From Roseobacter sp. SK209-2-6 (GTDB taxonomy: Bacteria > Pseudomonadota > Alphaproteobacteria > Rhodobacterales > Rhodobacteraceae): DNA of 64,000 bases. The stretch is from positions 62,001 to 126,000 of the forward strand of contig NZ_AAYC01000004.1 in NCBI RefSeq assembly GCF_000169455.1, read 5' to 3'. Position numbers and translations under genes: made by a program. This document shows, piece by piece, positions 63,467 to 64,000 of this stretch. Below the pieces are notes generated by a model. That model was not told where the DNA came from. It saw only the letters and a list, made by a program, of their open reading frames with translations, and made no database searches. Every line of letters starts with the position of its first letter. The first letter of the stretch is position 1.

Positions 63467-64000
63467 TGACTCGGCGCAAACTGACAACTGAGGAAGTCGA
63501 CCTATGGCACAAGGTGGTCGAGCATACAGAGAAGCTCAACCCGGGAAGTCATAGCGCTCCCCCGGCACTGCCTCTGCCCAAGCCAAAGCCCATGAAACAC
63601 CCGCAACCAAAGCTGGATCGTTTTGACATTGGTTCTATGGCGAAACCAAAACCTGCTAAACATGAACTAAAGCCAAGCCCCGCGCGCCAACTGGCACAGG
63701 CACCGCTGAAAATGGATGAAAAATCCTTTCGCAGAATGAAGCGGGGCAAGCTGAAGCCAGAAGGTAAGCTGGATCTGCACGGAATGCGGGTTGATGGTGC
63801 GCATCCAGCATTGACGCGTTTCATCCTCTCGGCACAGGCATCAGGGAAACGGCTGGTTCTGGTTGTGACAGGAAAAGGCAAGGATAGGGATGAACCGGGT
63901 CCCATGCCAATCCCACGAGGGGTGTTGCGTCATCATGTGCCGCAATGGTTGGCACTGCCTCCGCTTGCCCAAGCGGTTTTGCAGGTAACGCCAGCGCATG
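63466..64000 (+). CDS. Smr-domain protein (partial)
   Basis: The ATG at 63466 overlaps the mltA stop. About 178 residues are present before the window ends. A proline/lysine-rich N-terminus (PALPLPKPKPMKHPQPKLDR) leads to the Smr domain: KLDLHGMRVDGAHPALTRFI and LVLVVTGKGKDRDEPGPMP, ending in PRGVLRHHVPQWL. Smr domains act as nucleases on DNA or RNA; the family role here is open. Confidence 0.9.
   Translation, partial: MTRRKLTTEEVDLWHKVVEHTEKLNPGSHSAPPALPLPKPKPMKHPQPKLDRFDIGSMAKPKPAKHELKPSPARQLAQAPLKMDEKSFRRMKRGKLKPEGKLDLHGMRVDGAHPALTRFILSAQASGKRLVLVVTGKGKDRDEPGPMPIPRGVLRHHVPQWLALPPLAQAVLQVTPAH

Noticed and set aside
1-64000. CRISPR arrays, insertion sequences, phage or integron genes, tRNA and rRNA genes
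   Set aside because: Looked for on both strands by eye; no regular repeats, transposase or integrase motifs, or tRNA-like TTCGAATC arms with matching stems were found.

Overview
The window is chromosomal DNA from an alphaproteobacterium, most likely a marine Rhodobacteraceae (Roseobacter-clade) species. This is an inference from several signs: the order rho-hemJ-origin-maf-aroE-coaE-dnaQ-secB-fxsA-timA-mltA-smr, perfect alphaproteobacterial parS sites beside parAB-rsmG-mnmG-mnmE, a moderately high GC content, and family features such as the kinase/M23/aminotransferase fusion and the NavAb-type sodium channel. No tRNA, rRNA, CRISPR array, insertion sequence, integrase or prophage gene was seen. 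Coding density is high and almost everything is core or lineage-typical gene content.

Layout. 1-4.8 kb: rimP-nusA-ylxR-infB (infB is cut by the left edge), then an ECF sigma/anti-sigma pair divergent from a YceI-cytochrome c fusion. 5.8-13.2 kb: a peptide-binding protein with a proline iminopeptidase, ubiG, a MarR regulator with a nitrilase-type amidohydrolase, glutaredoxin, comF, a methyltransferase and ferrochelatase. 13.2-20.7 kb: a 1001-residue three-domain fusion, a 59-residue membrane peptide, two L,D-transpeptidases around a CAP protein, a bacterial sodium channel and an Fe-S RNA methyltransferase. 20.8-34.5 kb: two overlapping ABC exporter half-transporters with a structured leader, cca, two Nudix hydrolases, hslO, a receiver-PP2C phosphatase facing an Hpt protein, ilvA, two paralogous membrane proteins and argG. 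34.7-49.9 kb: small conserved proteins, a class IV aminotransferase coupled to a sulfotransferase-like protein, exported MsrA, a ribokinase-family kinase, malic enzyme, an isolated flagellin, mutS, grpE-hrcA, rph-rdgB-hemW and a YbaN protein.

49.9-64 kb is the replication-origin neighbourhood. parB-parA-rsmG-mnmG-mnmE, rho and hemJ read leftward. maf-aroE-coaE-dnaQ read rightward. Between them lies a 411-bp intergenic region (57318-57728) that looks like oriC: several DnaA-box-like 9-mers, AT-rich segments, GANTC sites and a perfect CtrA full site (TTAA-N7-TTAA). Two perfect 16-bp parS sites lie inside the 5' coding ends of rsmG and mnmG. Genes on both sides point away from the origin. The right end holds secB, fxsA, timA, mltA and a partial Smr-domain gene.

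There is no obvious new defence or mobile system. The most notable points are the putative origin with a CtrA site, the sigma factor that appears to start at ATT, the kinase-peptidase-aminotransferase fusion, the YceI-cytochrome module beside the sigma pair, and two candidate RNA leaders (upstream of rimP and of the ABC pair). All functions are assigned by reading the sequence; no database search was run.
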